NCBI RefSeq assembly: GCF_011397635.1
Contig: NC_064759.1
Span: 18,190,428 to 18,254,427, forward strand
Origin: Epinephelus fuscoguttatus
Taxonomy: Eukaryota > Chordata > Actinopteri > Perciformes > Serranidae
Length of the DNA: 64,000 nucleotides
Direction: 5' to 3'
A program made the position numbers and the translations under genes. The stretch's first letter is position 1, and every line of letters starts with the position of its first letter. This document shows, one piece after another, positions 51,372-60,132 of the stretch. The notes under the pieces are model-generated. The model saw only the letters and a program-made list of their open reading frames with translations. It was not told the DNA's origin and made no database searches.

Positions 51372-51596
51372 CACACAAAACCCAACAGCAGCTGTATGAA
51401 TATACTGTATCTGTGACAAAAAGACCAGAATCAGACCTAAAGATTGAACCAATAGCTCATTACAGAGCAGCAATACAATTAAAGCATTTGAGGAAATAGA
51501 TAACAGTTCATTAGAGACAGAGAAACAGATGAAAACATATTTACCATAACTGCCATGAATCAAGGCAACCACTGCAGCAACTAGAAGTACCTTCAT
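38998..51596 (-). CDS. Two-Ig-domain type I membrane receptor, seven coding exons, 297 residues
   Basis: Seven exons join in frame without a stop: 51545-51596, 50663-50784, 48632-48827, 47335-47480, 45149-45293, 40042-40186 and 38998-39085. The protein has a signal peptide (1 to about 17) and Ig domain 1 (about 18-124; Cys in VTLEC and GPYRC; extra Trp/Cys in RWTQAW and NWCI). Ig domain 2 follows (about 125-220; Cys in VVVKC and EYTC; Trp in YFWNKD), then a linker with WYES. One membrane helix (LILMTSAAAVSLLVFIVSM) leads into a 45-residue basic tail ending CADKQPLV. Each Ig domain is split by a phase-0 intron and bounded by phase-1 introns. N-glycosylation sites NVS and NVT are present. The tail has no clear ITIM or ITAM. 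A cell-surface receptor or adhesion role is inferred; I cannot name the family. Confidence 0.8.
39086..40041 (-). other. Ig receptor intron 6
   Basis: Nothing beyond intronic sequence is recognised. The donor is AT|GTAAGA and the acceptor has a long pyrimidine tract. Confidence 0.6.
40042..40186 (-). CDS. Ig receptor, coding exon 6 (transmembrane)
   Basis: Acceptor GTCCCACAG, donor AT|GTAAGA. It encodes EDAPWYESSNGR, then the hydrophobic helix, then CRRAKQTKTSKGP. The positive residues after the helix fit the cytoplasmic side. An in-frame TAA would appear at once if the donor were not used. Confidence 0.8.
41411..41595 (-). repeat. Dispersed repeat, inverted partner of 44275-44450
   Basis: The minus strand here matches the plus strand at 44275-44450 word for word in order: GGCATTAGAAACTGAA, TGTTATTTT, CAAATGATG, TATTGTCTTCT, GACCTTCTAATGTCA and AGAAAGTGTAAAGTACATTA. 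There are scattered differences. The family is unknown. Confidence 0.65.
41885..42905 (-). mobile_element. Helitron-like element, copy B (inverted)
   Basis: On the minus strand it starts TCTTACTATATAATGACG after an A and ends GGTATGGACTAG before a T, exactly as copy A at 15326-16364. The copies are collinear over their full 1.0 kb with only scattered substitutions and a microsatellite difference, so they are young relative to the other repeats. The frame at 42597-42947 echoes one in copy A only because the DNA is similar. It lies in intron 5 of the Ig receptor. Confidence 0.5.
43684..44530. mobile_element. Fold-back (palindromic) element
   Basis: The left end TTTAAAGCTACA and right end TGTAGCTTTAAA mirror each other. 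Further in, TTTGCTGAAACTGTCACTAT appears on the left and its reverse complement on the right. Closer to the centre (about 44050), AGAAACATATTTTAGTG on the left faces CACTAAAATATGTTTCT on the right. The right arm is interrupted at about 44215-44450 by unrelated repeat DNA also found at 41411-41595. Nothing is coding. It lies in intron 5 of the Ig receptor. Confidence 0.65.
44275..44450 (+). repeat. Dispersed repeat interrupting the fold-back arm
   Basis: Inverted partner of 41411-41595 (shared GACCTTCTAATGTCA and GTGTAAAGTACATTATAGC). The opposite arm of the palindrome lacks it, so it arrived after the palindrome formed. Confidence 0.6.
45149..45293 (-). CDS. Ig receptor, coding exon 5 (second half of Ig domain 2)
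   Basis: Acceptor CTCTCTCAG, donor G|GTAAGA. It encodes GDDWILPSSTLTLRKISATD then GGEYTCMAEH, the usual DxGxYxC end of an Ig domain. Phase 0 in, phase 1 out. Confidence 0.85.
45294..47334 (-). other. Ig receptor intron 4
   Basis: No exon or named repeat is recognised; an A run lies at 45924-45935 and purine-rich tracts at 45440-45600 and 47060-47280. Confidence 0.5.
47335..47480 (-). CDS. Ig receptor, coding exon 4 (first half of Ig domain 2)
   Basis: Acceptor TGGGTTTTAG, donor GAC|GTGAGA. It encodes YMDEPSLSREGYTSYLSVPE, DLKVRLGDDVVVKC and NYFWNKD. Phase 1 in, phase 0 out, joining exactly to GDDWIL of exon 5. Confidence 0.8.
48632..48827 (-). CDS. Ig receptor, coding exon 3 (second half of Ig domain 1)
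   Basis: Acceptor TTTCCATCCCAG, donor T|GTGAGT. It encodes YMQRWTQAWSFRNWCIRDFG, VLRLRYVGRGNEGPYRC and NVTEQ (a glycosylation site). Phase 0 in, phase 1 out. The extra Cys in NWCI could form a second disulfide. Confidence 0.8.
48828..50662 (-). other. Ig receptor intron 2, with a dispersed repeat
   Basis: Intronic; it holds the repeat at 49718-49982 and otherwise nothing recognised. Confidence 0.55.
49718..49982 (+). repeat. Dispersed repeat, copy 2
   Basis: Direct-orientation relative of 36646-36893 with the same ordered words, ending in AGGTTTAGGGAAAAAGACC and AGGGTTTGGCTTTAG. Confidence 0.6.
50663..50784 (-). CDS. Ig receptor, coding exon 2 (first half of Ig domain 1)
   Basis: Acceptor TCCACACGCAG, donor AAG|GTGAGC. 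It encodes TLLIKGPTEPVLEGDSVTLE then CLYEDSELNVSQVHVEIFSK, with the first Ig cysteine and an NVS glycosylation site. Phase 1 in, phase 0 out. Confidence 0.8.
51335..51368 (+). repeat. (CA)n microsatellite in Ig-receptor intron 1
   Basis: About 17 CA units, 180 bases inside the first intron. Confidence 0.95.
51545..51596 (-). CDS. Ig receptor, coding exon 1 (signal peptide)
   Basis: ATG in ACAACCATGA context opens MKVLLVAAVVALIHGSY, a clear signal peptide, cut in phase 1 by G|GTAAAT. This start is chosen because a TATA box lies about 80 bases upstream and no other ATG intervenes. Confidence 0.8.
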
Positions 51597-51677
51597 GGTT
51601 GTGAAGAGACCTTTACAATATCAGGAAAAAGTGCGTACTCCTGAGCAGCTTCTAATCTGAAATGAAAGTTTGCTCTG

Positions 51678-51685
51678 TATTTATA
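51678..51685 (-). promoter_or_regulatory. TATA box of the Ig-receptor gene
   Basis: TATAAATA on the minus strand, placing the start site near 51650 and giving a 5' UTR of roughly 55 bases. Just upstream on the same strand is CTACTTCCTGAAAAC, whose complement AGGAAGTAG fits ETS/PU.1-type sites, which would suit blood-cell expression (inference). Confidence 0.6.
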
Positions 51686-51722
51686 ACCAGGCGTAGGAGG
51701 GGCTTGTGTTTTCAGGAAGTAG

Positions 51723-52740
51723 AAGGCTCAGAGCAGTCTCATATTGTGAAAGCACAACAAAACTAACCATCCAAATCATTATATTACCGAAAATAAATTG
51801 CTCAGTAAGCATTATTATACGTTTCTGGTTTTATGGCTCACTTTTTCTGAGAAGCATCAACGCCTGAAATATTAAATGTGAGCTGCAAATGAAGGCACTG
51901 CAGCTGATAATCAAATTAATTCCCTGTGCGTCATTAGTTTCTGGGAGGGTGTCAGGCCTATCAGGTTTTCAGTCTGGGCTTGTTGTTGTGGTTTGTCAGA
52001 CGAAGTTCAAAAGGATTTGAAAGAAGTCTCGGCATGTTACCGCAGAGCTTTGCAATTTCTCAGTGTGAGATGTTATGCCAAATTGTGCCGAACAAGCAAA
52101 CATTTTACGCTTCATTTGCTTTGACCTTTGATTGATTAGCTGTTAACCGGAGCTGAATAGGAGGCGAGATCGAAAGAGATTTGGTCTGTCTAAGGGCATC
52201 AGAGATCGTTTGCTGTACTCAGGCTTAAAAAGCTTACAGGGTCATCTTTTGGACTCACTTAGTGTCATACCTTATGAAATATTAGTTTTTCACTTTCAGT
52301 CAGACTCATTGCTGCATCCACCCCAGGCCTGCATACCTATAGGCTATTACTGCTAAAATCAGAACATGCTAAAAAGAAAATCATGTTTTAAAAAAGTCAA
52401 GAAAATGGTGCAAATACCTTTCAAACCATGTGTAAAATAATTAGGTGTTCATGTATCTAAAATCCATACACTGACTTTTATTTTTTAAACTATATTTAAC
52501 TATTGGCTTCAAGTATAGAGGAGTATCTAAGGAGTAGGAGTATTTAAGCCAGAGGGTCTCTTATTTTGTCTGCACTGTATCATCTCTTTATGTAAATGCC
52601 CATCACTGCTCAAGATATTAACTACTTTCTCTAACTTGATTTTAAAGCATAAACCACATAGACTTCACACAACCAAGCCCTCTTGAAAGCCCTGTTGATA
52701 GAAATCTTAAACTACACTGGCCGAACTGACAAAGCAGATT
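51723..52740. other. Intergenic between the Ig receptor and LINE remnants
   Basis: AT-rich sequence; no exon or promoter element recognised beyond the Ig-receptor upstream region. Confidence 0.4.
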
Positions 52741-53265
52741 AAATAAACTCCAGTTTATCCAGATTGCAGCAGCCAGAGTTTGAACAAAAACTAAAAGGTC
52801 TGAGCACATAACTCCCGTTTTATCTTCTCTTCACTGGCTCCCAATTAAACAGAGAATTGATTGAAAAATCATATTGTTTTTAAATGTTTTAACAGTTTAG
52901 CTCCTCCCTATGTAGCTGACACGCTCACAGAGTACACACCAGAGAAATCCCTTAGATCATCCAATAAAGGTCAACTCATTGAACATAAAATCAACTCTCA
53001 ATCAGCTCATGGTGCTTTTAGTCATTATGGTCCTACTCTGTGGAATTATCTTCCACATGAACTACGGTCTGCTAAAACAGTGTTGTCTTTTAAAAGCAAA
53101 CTAAAAACACATCTTTTTTCGTAAGCTTTTCACTACGTTTTTCAGTGTATTTTTATTTGTTTTCGGAAAATTTTGTTTGTTTTTATCATGTCCTCCTTGT
53201 TTTTATATATGTTATACTTTATCATCTTACATGATATTTTATATTTGTTATGTATGATGCATCTT
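52741..53265 (+). mobile_element. L2-type LINE, 3' part of ORF2, decayed
   Basis: Broken reading frames encode LQFIQIAAARV, ITPVLSSLHWLPIKQRID, APPYVADTLTEYTPEKSLRS and GPTLWNYLPHELRS, ending SFKSKLKTHLF. This is the characteristic C-terminus of L2/CR1-clade fish LINEs. There is at least one in-frame stop and one frameshift. It is truncated at the 5' side and ends in the TTGA/ATTG tract shared with the next element. Confidence 0.8.
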
Positions 53266-54440
53266 AATTGATTGATTGATTGAATTTTTATTGGTAAAAC
53301 CAAAAGGATAAAAACACAATAAAGCCTGGAGGCTGGTTTCTATTGTGGTCCTTTGGACATAGAACATATATGGACAGGGAACAAAGACAGTACAACAGCC
53401 AATATATATGACAAAGACATTACAATACATCAGCCAATACATAAGACAGACAATACATAGACATCACAGCATAGAGAGAAGACACATTAAGGAATAGCAT
53501 ATCAAAAATACATGATTTAGCTAAACTCTATACTATCATGGCTGATTTGTAGTTAGGATAGATTACTCATCATCCCACTTTTTAGTTTGGTTTTAAAACT
53601 TGCTAAGGAACTGGCTAATTTAAAATTTGTAAGTAACCCATTCCACAAGACTGCTGCTGAGTACAGGAACTTATTTTTCCCCATAGAAGTCCTAAAACGC
53701 CAAGGCACGAAATCAGTAGAGCTGCCCCTAGTGGAATACCCATGAGTGTCCCCAACCCTTACAAAATAGTCCCACAAATATTTTGGAACTGATTTATTAA
53801 TGATCCTGTGAACAAGGCACAACTTGAACTGGGTTACTCTCTCCTCTACTCTGAGCCACTTCAGACTGATGAAGTGAGCAGGAAGGAGGTGGGTACTGGG
53901 ATGGAGTTTGAGTATTACTTTAATGACTTTGTTATGAGAGGTCTGAAGTTTCTTTTTAAGACTCATTGAAATACTAGAGAACCATGATGTACATGCATAG
54001 TCAAAATGACATTGAACGAGGGCCCCGGCCAATATTTTGAGGGTAGGTGTATCTAAGGTGTGCAATTCTAGCAAGAAATTTAGTTTTAGAGCTTATCTTT
54101 GCTATAGCTTTAAGGGCCATACTCTCCCCTGATAGCCTGTTGTCTAAAGTACAGCCTAGGTAGGTGACAGTTTCCTTGGCTGTTACATCTGTCTCGCCCA
54201 CTACCATTCTAAACCCAGAAGACTTCTTCAGTTTGGCAGTAGACCCAAAGAGGATTGATTCGGTTTTGCCAAGGTGGAGGGACAATTTGTTGTTAATTAG
54301 CCATATACTGATATTGTGTACTAAGTGATTTTTCCACCTCAGATTTATCTTTGTGAGACACAAGAAGAGCTGAGCCATCTGCAGAAAGAAATAAGTTGCA
54401 GTCAACAGCTGCCTTCACATTAAGCACATTGAGTTTAGGC
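53266..54440 (-). mobile_element. Second non-LTR retrotransposon, 3' part, decayed
   Basis: Minus-strand frames encode LFLSADGSALLVS (a damaged YADD catalytic box), WLINNKLSLHLGKTESILFG and TYLGCTLDNRLSG. After a frameshift near 54050 they continue FDYACTSWFSS and PKYLWDYFV, then AAVLWNGLLTNFK and LASFKTKLK. This is the C-terminal half of a jockey/CR1-like reverse transcriptase. The 3' end carries a TCAA-repeat tail (53266-53283). The frames are split, so it is inactive. Confidence 0.8.
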
Positions 54441-54751
54441 TTGTCCTATGAGTTGACTTGACCTGACTGGCTGTAAGATGTCTTCCTGAGCATGATTTGT
54501 TAATTGTCATTCCAAATTTTTAAAAAAATACTATTACTTCTTTAATTAGTATTGGCTTTATGAACACATTTTAATGTTATTGTTTGTCATATATTTGTTG
54601 TCGTTATAATTATTACTATTATTGTTATTAGTGCTATTATTTCGTACATATCTATTTTGATTATCTTAATTATTGTTAGCAATGCAGTAGCCCTCTGTGT
54701 ATTGAATCCATGGTGTTCTTTGTTGAATCCTGTTGTAGTTCCGCTAAATAT

Positions 54752-54765
54752 CCAGCAGGTGGCAG
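54752..54765 (+). promoter_or_regulatory. CTCF core motif at the taf12 promoter
   Basis: CCAGCAGGTGGCAG fits CCASYAGRKGGCRS at all positions, and lies about 190 bases upstream of the 5' UTR splice donor. It has the same orientation as the motif at 27543-27556. Confidence 0.45.
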
Positions 54766-54943
54766 AGTAGAGGCGCTATGTTGCCACAGGAAATAGACCC
54801 GAACAAAGCGGAAGTAGTGAAAGATAACCTCGCTCATTTTTCTAGCTTCGCCGACGCAATTTGAGGCCGCTTTTGTGTGTCAAACTCACCCATTGTCGTC
54901 GCAGCGACGCCGAAACATGGACAGATAGTGTTTGTTTTATTGG
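54766..54943 (+). promoter_or_regulatory. taf12 promoter and 5' UTR exon
   Basis: A CpG-bearing block without TATA carries an ETS/GABP-like site GCGGAAGTAG (54808-54817), as in housekeeping promoters. The presumed non-coding exon 1 ends TTGG|GTAAGT at 54943. It contains a tiny upstream frame ATGGACAGATAG (Met-Asp-Arg-stop) at 54917-54928. The exact start site is unknown. Confidence 0.55.
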
Positions 54944-55538
54944 GTAAGTCGTCAAGTTAACGCGTAATTTTAGAATGTAGCGTGCGGAATGCCGCGCCGC
55001 TAGATTAGCTGCTAATGTTAGCTTGTCAAGCTAAATTCAAAGCTTGATAGCTGCTATTGTTTTTAGCACGTAACGTTGTGTTAGCGTCGGTATTATACAC
55101 GTTTGCTTTATTCGTTAAAGCTGCACACCTGCTCATAGGCTACTTGTGTGGTCTTATTATTTTATGAATGTGCTGTTACTTTGCTAACTCGGTTCATATT
55201 TTCTGTAGATCACATAGCGTTGCTCCACGGCTAAGTTTCTGCATTGGTCTTGTAGCTAATGGCAATAACAGCAGTCATTATTTACACTGCACCATTCAAA
55301 GTTACTCGGTTAAAGATTAAAACATCAACACTGCGATGAAATAAAATCGGGAGGCAAAAGCAGAAAATGAAGTAGAGCTATATTAAATGAAATATGAGTG
55401 AGTTGAAATAAACCATGTGAGCAGATCATATATTGATCAGGATAAAACAACAGTTAAAAAGTCTGTAGGCAACTTTAAGCATGTTTATCAGCCTATTGCT
55501 TCCTTGACACTAACCTGTGTACTTCCTATTCTTCTCAG

Positions 55539-55770
55539 ATTTACGGAGGTGGACATTGAAAAGGTAATCTATCCCATTTGTGCCCATCTTGGACAGTCAC
55601 ACAGGATTCTGACACACACCGGCACAGACACACAACAGCTTTGCCCCCCTTAAAAACTCCCGAGTCCCTCCAGCTTTCCTGTGGCCACCAGCATGGCTAA
55701 CAGCACCGCAACAGCAGTGAAGGTTGGGACCCCTGGCCCTGCTGGCAGAAGTAGTCCAGAGGGATCTCAG
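55539..55770 (+). CDS. taf12 exon 2: 5' UTR end plus coding exon 1
   Basis: Acceptor CTTCTCAG at 55538, then about 154 bases of UTR without any ATG, then ATG at 55693 in ACCAGCATGG context. The coding part (26 codons) ends CAG|GTCAGT, phase 0. Confidence 0.8.
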
Positions 55771-58250
55771 GTCAGTCAGTGTTTTTATTCACCATATCTA
55801 AGGACTGGTGGGTTGCTACAGGAGCATCTGTGTTTGGGTAACTTAATACTCATATCTTATAATTTAGATTAAAAGCAGTAACATTTCCCCATCAAATCTG
55901 ATCTTAAAAGTTGTGTGGGAAAGAAATCACTACTCTAGTACAGTTCCATACTTAATGTGCGTATTGATATATTGCATAGTTTCGATCATAACCCAACTTG
56001 TGCAGTTTTCTACCAGACAAACTCTTTACTAATTACAGTCTCTTATAAAGTCACCATTATTTCTTTGGTAAGAATAATTATCCTCAATGTCAGAGCTACC
56101 TGTGTGTGGGACAGTCCCACTGTGAAGTTGCTGTATTTATTTCTCCTCTCAAATGTTTAGAAAGGCAAAACATTCATTGTTATTGATCTTTTTTGGAACT
56201 GTATTGTGTTTGCATAAAGATGTTTTTCCATTGGTCTCAAGATATCATCGTTCATAAATATCAGTGTCAGACTCATGTTTTACCCTGTAACCATTTTGTG
56301 GTTCTGGACTTTAAATCATTAGACTACTGTAGAGAAGACACAATATCAGCACACCTGTTCTCTTATGTATTTATGAGACTGAATACATTTGTTTTCTCTC
56401 CAGGTGCTCAGTAAGAAGAAGCTGCAGGACCTGGTGAGAGAGATCGATCCGAATGAGCAGCTGGATGAGGATGTTGAAGAGGTCTGTCAGCGGTTTTAAT
56501 TAAAATTTTAAATTGATTCTGCACTCAGATTCTTCGGTGTGTAATGAACACCACTTGCATCTTGCAGATTCTCGTTGCTCTATAGCTTTCCTAACCTAGC
56601 ACTGCCACATCCATCATTTGGAAATCTTATTCTATTGAAAGCCTGGCTGCATGAATAATGGCGTGAGCAGCTGAGAATATGAGAGATTTGTCTAGCAGTT
56701 GTGCAATGTTGCTTTCCTTTACTGAGCATGATTAATGGTTTTCGAAACGCCCGTCTCTTCTCAGATGCTGCTACAAATTGCAGATGACTTTATAGAGAGT
56801 GTAGTGACAGCAGCCTGTCAACTGGCTCGCCATCGCAAGTCCAACACCTTGGAGGTGAAGGATGTTCAATTACATCTTGGTAAGTTGCTGATGGCTTTTC
56901 TGCGGGGCTGTGACACCTAATATTTTCAGAAGGGTGGATTTAGTATGTCTCTGTAGGTCACAGGAAAAACATTGAAAGTATCTGTGATATGGCGGTCAGC
57001 CTGTAATCACTGTGGGATAATTGCTTTCAACATCAGAATGATGTCCCAGTATATCATGTCAATGTAAGACAGGAATCATTTCTCAATTTAAAGTGATATC
57101 TCATTATTTTTTAGCCATAATCTGAAATTTATGTTCAAATCTGACAGTTACATTTGTTATAATTGAAGGGAGCAGATTTATTGTTTTTGGAATTTTACAG
57201 AAACTTCTAACAGTTGGCATCTCAAAGGGACGTCTTCATGGATTCATGATCTGAAGAGAAAACACAGAAACAAAGCTCTTTGAAACTGTTACATCAAAAA
57301 AATGTGTGGTCTTGAGTGAAAGTAATTTGCGCTCATTTTCTTGAGCGACTGCAAACAGAGTCAGAAAATGCAAGAGCTCCTGAGACATTTTCAGTTTTAT
57401 GGTAACACAGCAGCCCAATCACTGGCAGGTACACTGTCATCTCTGCATTGCTGTGTTGAAATTATTTGTATTATAGCCCTGAAAACAATTTGTATGCATT
57501 GGCGACAGCTGTGGCTGGAGGCATTAGGTTTTTGGGTTGCCCGTCCCATTCTCTTGAACACGCTATCTCAAGAACGCCCTGAAGGAATTTCATACATCTG
57601 GCATAAATGTCAACAAGGACTCAAAGATAACCATCAAGATTTTGATGGTCAAAGGTCACTGTGACCTCAAATAACACATTTCTGGCCATTACTCAAGAAT
57701 TCACACACTAATTATGACAAAATCTGACACAAATGTCTAACAGGAAAAAATAACTGATGACATTTTATATCCAAGAGGTCAAATGTCTGCTGAAACACTT
57801 TTCTGGACATTTTCAAACACCATAACTCTGAGGAACAGAAGGGCAGTTCTTGTTCTGCATTTTCTCTTGTCATGTTTACATATGAGTCCGGACAAACATG
57901 TATGTAACTGCAACTCGACTGGTTTGCGGAGGCACACAACGACGAGGCATTAATCCTAGTTTAGACACTGTGCTGACAGCCTGCACCCTGCTCACACTGT
58001 GCATTGCTTTTCTTAGAGCGCCAGTGGAACATGTGGATCCCTGGGTATGGATCAGATGAGATCCGGCCGTTTAAGAAGGCCTGCACCACAGAGGCTCATA
58101 AACAGGTACGCAACAGAGTGCTTTGTATCTGTCGGATACATTGAAATATTTCAGTATATAAAGGTACATGTATTGAAACTTGACAACTGTTGATAAATCT
58201 TGTTTTCATTTCAGAGAATGGCGCTGATCCGCAAGACAACCAAAAAGTAG
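55693..58250 (+). CDS. TAF12, TFIID/SAGA histone-fold subunit, five coding exons, 131 residues
   Basis: Exons 55693-55770, 56404-56481, 56765-56879, 58017-58105 and 58215-58250 join in frame. The product is TAF12 (TAFII20/15), which pairs with TAF4 through an H2B-like histone fold in TFIID and with ADA1/TADA1 in SAGA. Visible: MANSTATAVKVGTPGPAG, then VLSKKKLQDLVREIDPNEQL (helix 1), MLLQIADDFIESVVTAACQL (helix 2), KSNTLEVKDVQLHLERQWNM (helix 3) and a C-terminus ending RMALIRKTTKK. The fold residues are intact. An in-frame TAA at 55651 in the same exon makes this ATG the first possible start, so the protein matches the short TAFII15-like form and lacks the roughly 30-residue N-terminus of the long human form. 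GT-AG sites are strong throughout. Confidence 0.95.
56404..56481 (+). CDS. taf12 coding exon 2
   Basis: Acceptor TCTCTCCAG, donor GAG|GTCTGT. Twenty-six codons in phase 0, starting VLSKKK and ending EDVEE: the start of the histone fold. Confidence 0.95.
56765..56879 (+). CDS. taf12 coding exon 3
   Basis: Acceptor TCTTCTCAG, donor G|GTAAGT, phase 1 out. Encodes MLLQIADDFIESVVTAACQL through QLHL, the central helix of the histone fold. Confidence 0.95.
57477..57790 (+). repeat. Dispersed fish repeat in taf12 intron 3
   Basis: Phrases such as ATCTCAAGAACGCCCTGAAG, GGTCAAAGGTCACTGTGACC and CATTACTCAAGAATTCACAC belong to a repeat I have seen widely in fish. Its class is unknown to me. Confidence 0.5.
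57653..57667 (+). promoter_or_regulatory. Full palindromic estrogen-response-like element
   Basis: AGGTCACTGTGACCT is a perfect inverted repeat of AGGTCA with a 3-base spacer, the consensus ERE. It is part of a dispersed repeat, so it need not serve taf12. Confidence 0.35.
58017..58105 (+). CDS. taf12 coding exon 4
   Basis: Acceptor TTTTCTTAG, donor CAG|GTACGC. Encodes ERQWNMWIPGYGSDEIRPFK then KACTTEAHKQ, including the conserved WNMWIPG. Confidence 0.95.
58215..58250 (+). CDS. taf12 coding exon 5
   Basis: Acceptor TTCATTTCAG. Eleven codons, RMALIRKTTKK, then TAG: the exact conserved TAF12 C-terminus. Confidence 0.95.
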   Translation, partial: RMALIRKTTKK

Positions 58251-58515
58251 CAAGACTGTACCAACATGTTCCCATTCTGTGTATTGTCTGTTCTGTTTTT
58301 TTTTTTCTTTTTCAGTTGAGATTTTTGAGACTAATGAGGCAAAAAGATGGTTTAGGTGTTTTGTTTTTTCATTAGACATTAGTGTTTCATTGTCATGTCT
58401 CCCTAACTTTTGAGGGTTTTGCCAGCACTCACACAATATTGTAATTCTTGTCTCTGGTTCTGTTTTGTTGCCATTAAGCTAAGCCTGGCAAAACTCTGTT
58501 CAGTGAATTTTTGTC

Positions 58516-58521
58516 AATAAA
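58516..58521 (+). terminator. taf12 poly(A) signal
   Basis: AATAAA about 265 bases after the stop codon, giving a short 3' UTR ending near 58540. Confidence 0.7.
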
Positions 58522-58540
58522 CATTTACTGGAATACTTAC

Positions 58541-59090
58541 GTTGGATGATGACCACTGCTGTATCCGGTTTGCCTTTTGATACTCGAAAGCATTTGGATG
58601 TGAATACTAAAAATCATGTTTGGTGTTAGCTTGGCAATAATAGATAATAACTGTGGAGTGTGAAGGAGATGATAGCTCCCTTGTTTACCCGCTCAAACAG
58701 TGCTGTTGATTAGATTTTTTTTAATAAATAGGTCTATAATAATAAATTCCTACCGTAAGTGTTGGCTACAAACACAGTACATGCTTTGCTTCTGTTAGAC
58801 ATTTATGTGCTGTTGTGTACTGTTACTGATTGTAATAGGTTTTATTATATTAACACATTTCAGCCATCCTTGTCATTTTTAATTTTTACTTTTGTATATT
58901 TCAGCAAAATGCATCTAAACAATAGAGGAAATGCTGCCCAGATGTTGATTTTTCACAATGGCAGATTAAAAAGTTAATAAATGACTGATTTGTGTTTTAA
59001 AAGAGGACACATTTTGGTGTATGGCATCTATCGCCACTGAACTTAGAGTCAGCCAAGAGTTCGACACACGTAAAAGGTTTTTTTTTTTTT
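58541..59090. other. Space between convergent taf12 and rab42 ends
   Basis: Nothing recognised; AT-rich. Confidence 0.4.
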
Positions 59091-59096
59091 TTTATT
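59091..59096 (-). terminator. Candidate rab42 poly(A) signal
   Basis: AATAAA on the minus strand, directly followed by an A run. If used, the 3' UTR is about 1.95 kb. I did not find a nearer AATAAA on this strand. Confidence 0.35.
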
Positions 59097-60132
59097 GTGA
59101 AATCTAGTCACTTTCTGTATATTTTCAGAAAACCAAGGTCACAAACTGGTGTACGGACAACACTTGAACCCATCAGGGATCATCTGGGGGGTCTTTCATC
59201 AACAAAATAAATAGTCTGCGTTCTGCTTGCAGAAACACAGGAGACCGTCCATCAGACAGATGGACAGTAATTGCTATGGAAACCACTCACAACATTTCAA
59301 AAGAACAATATCCAAAGGCACCCTAGAGTTGTTTCATTTAATTAATTTCAACAACAGCACCTGAAAACAATCACTCACTTTCAGCATGCTGTGCAATTAT
59401 TAGTGATGCAACAAAAGCCTTTTTCCAGACGACCACTCAGGCCCGAAACATTAATTCACAGAGTCACGGGGGAACGTTTCTAATCTCACCCAGGGCACCC
59501 TTAACTGCTGCCAATCATTCACAGAGCGAGAAACATGGACACAAATCATAGATTTACGTGCACAGGAAAAAGAATGTCCTTGTAGTACAATCGTTCCCAT
59601 CCTTTTTGTGACCCCTCAAAATAAACAAATGCCTACTTAAAGTCCCTTATTACAAGTTATGACCTTTGGTGTGGAAATGATTAGTGAGCAGTTCCTCCTT
59701 AACCATCACGCAACCACTCAGATATATCCGAAGACGTCTTGGGGCAGCAGGACCCCAAGTTTGGCGACCACTGTTGAGGTCTTGAGGTCCAAAAACCAAT
59801 AGGAGAGAAGATGAGTCGTATCCCATCCTTGTAGATTGGATGCAATGGCAAAGTAGTCTCATCTTGAGCCAACAGCTTTGGCCCAATATGTCATCATTAC
59901 AACCCCTGCCCCTCTGAACTGAGGTAAGCAATGACCTCATCAGTCCACGTTAGTCTGATCAACTGTGGGCCTTGAATCCCACACAGGCATGGAGTAAAGT
60001 CCCATAAATATGAAAAGGTATACATACTGCAATAAAATAACACTAACAGTTTAGAATTATGGTAGCAGATTTGTGACTATGGCACAATTTAAACTAGATG
60101 TGGATACTTTTATATCTTAGTTTGACCTGTTA

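Larger units (their letters stand above)
56880..58016 (+). other. taf12 intron 3 (coding introns)
   Basis: Apart from the repeat at 57477-57790 with its ERE-like palindrome, nothing is recognised. Confidence 0.6.
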
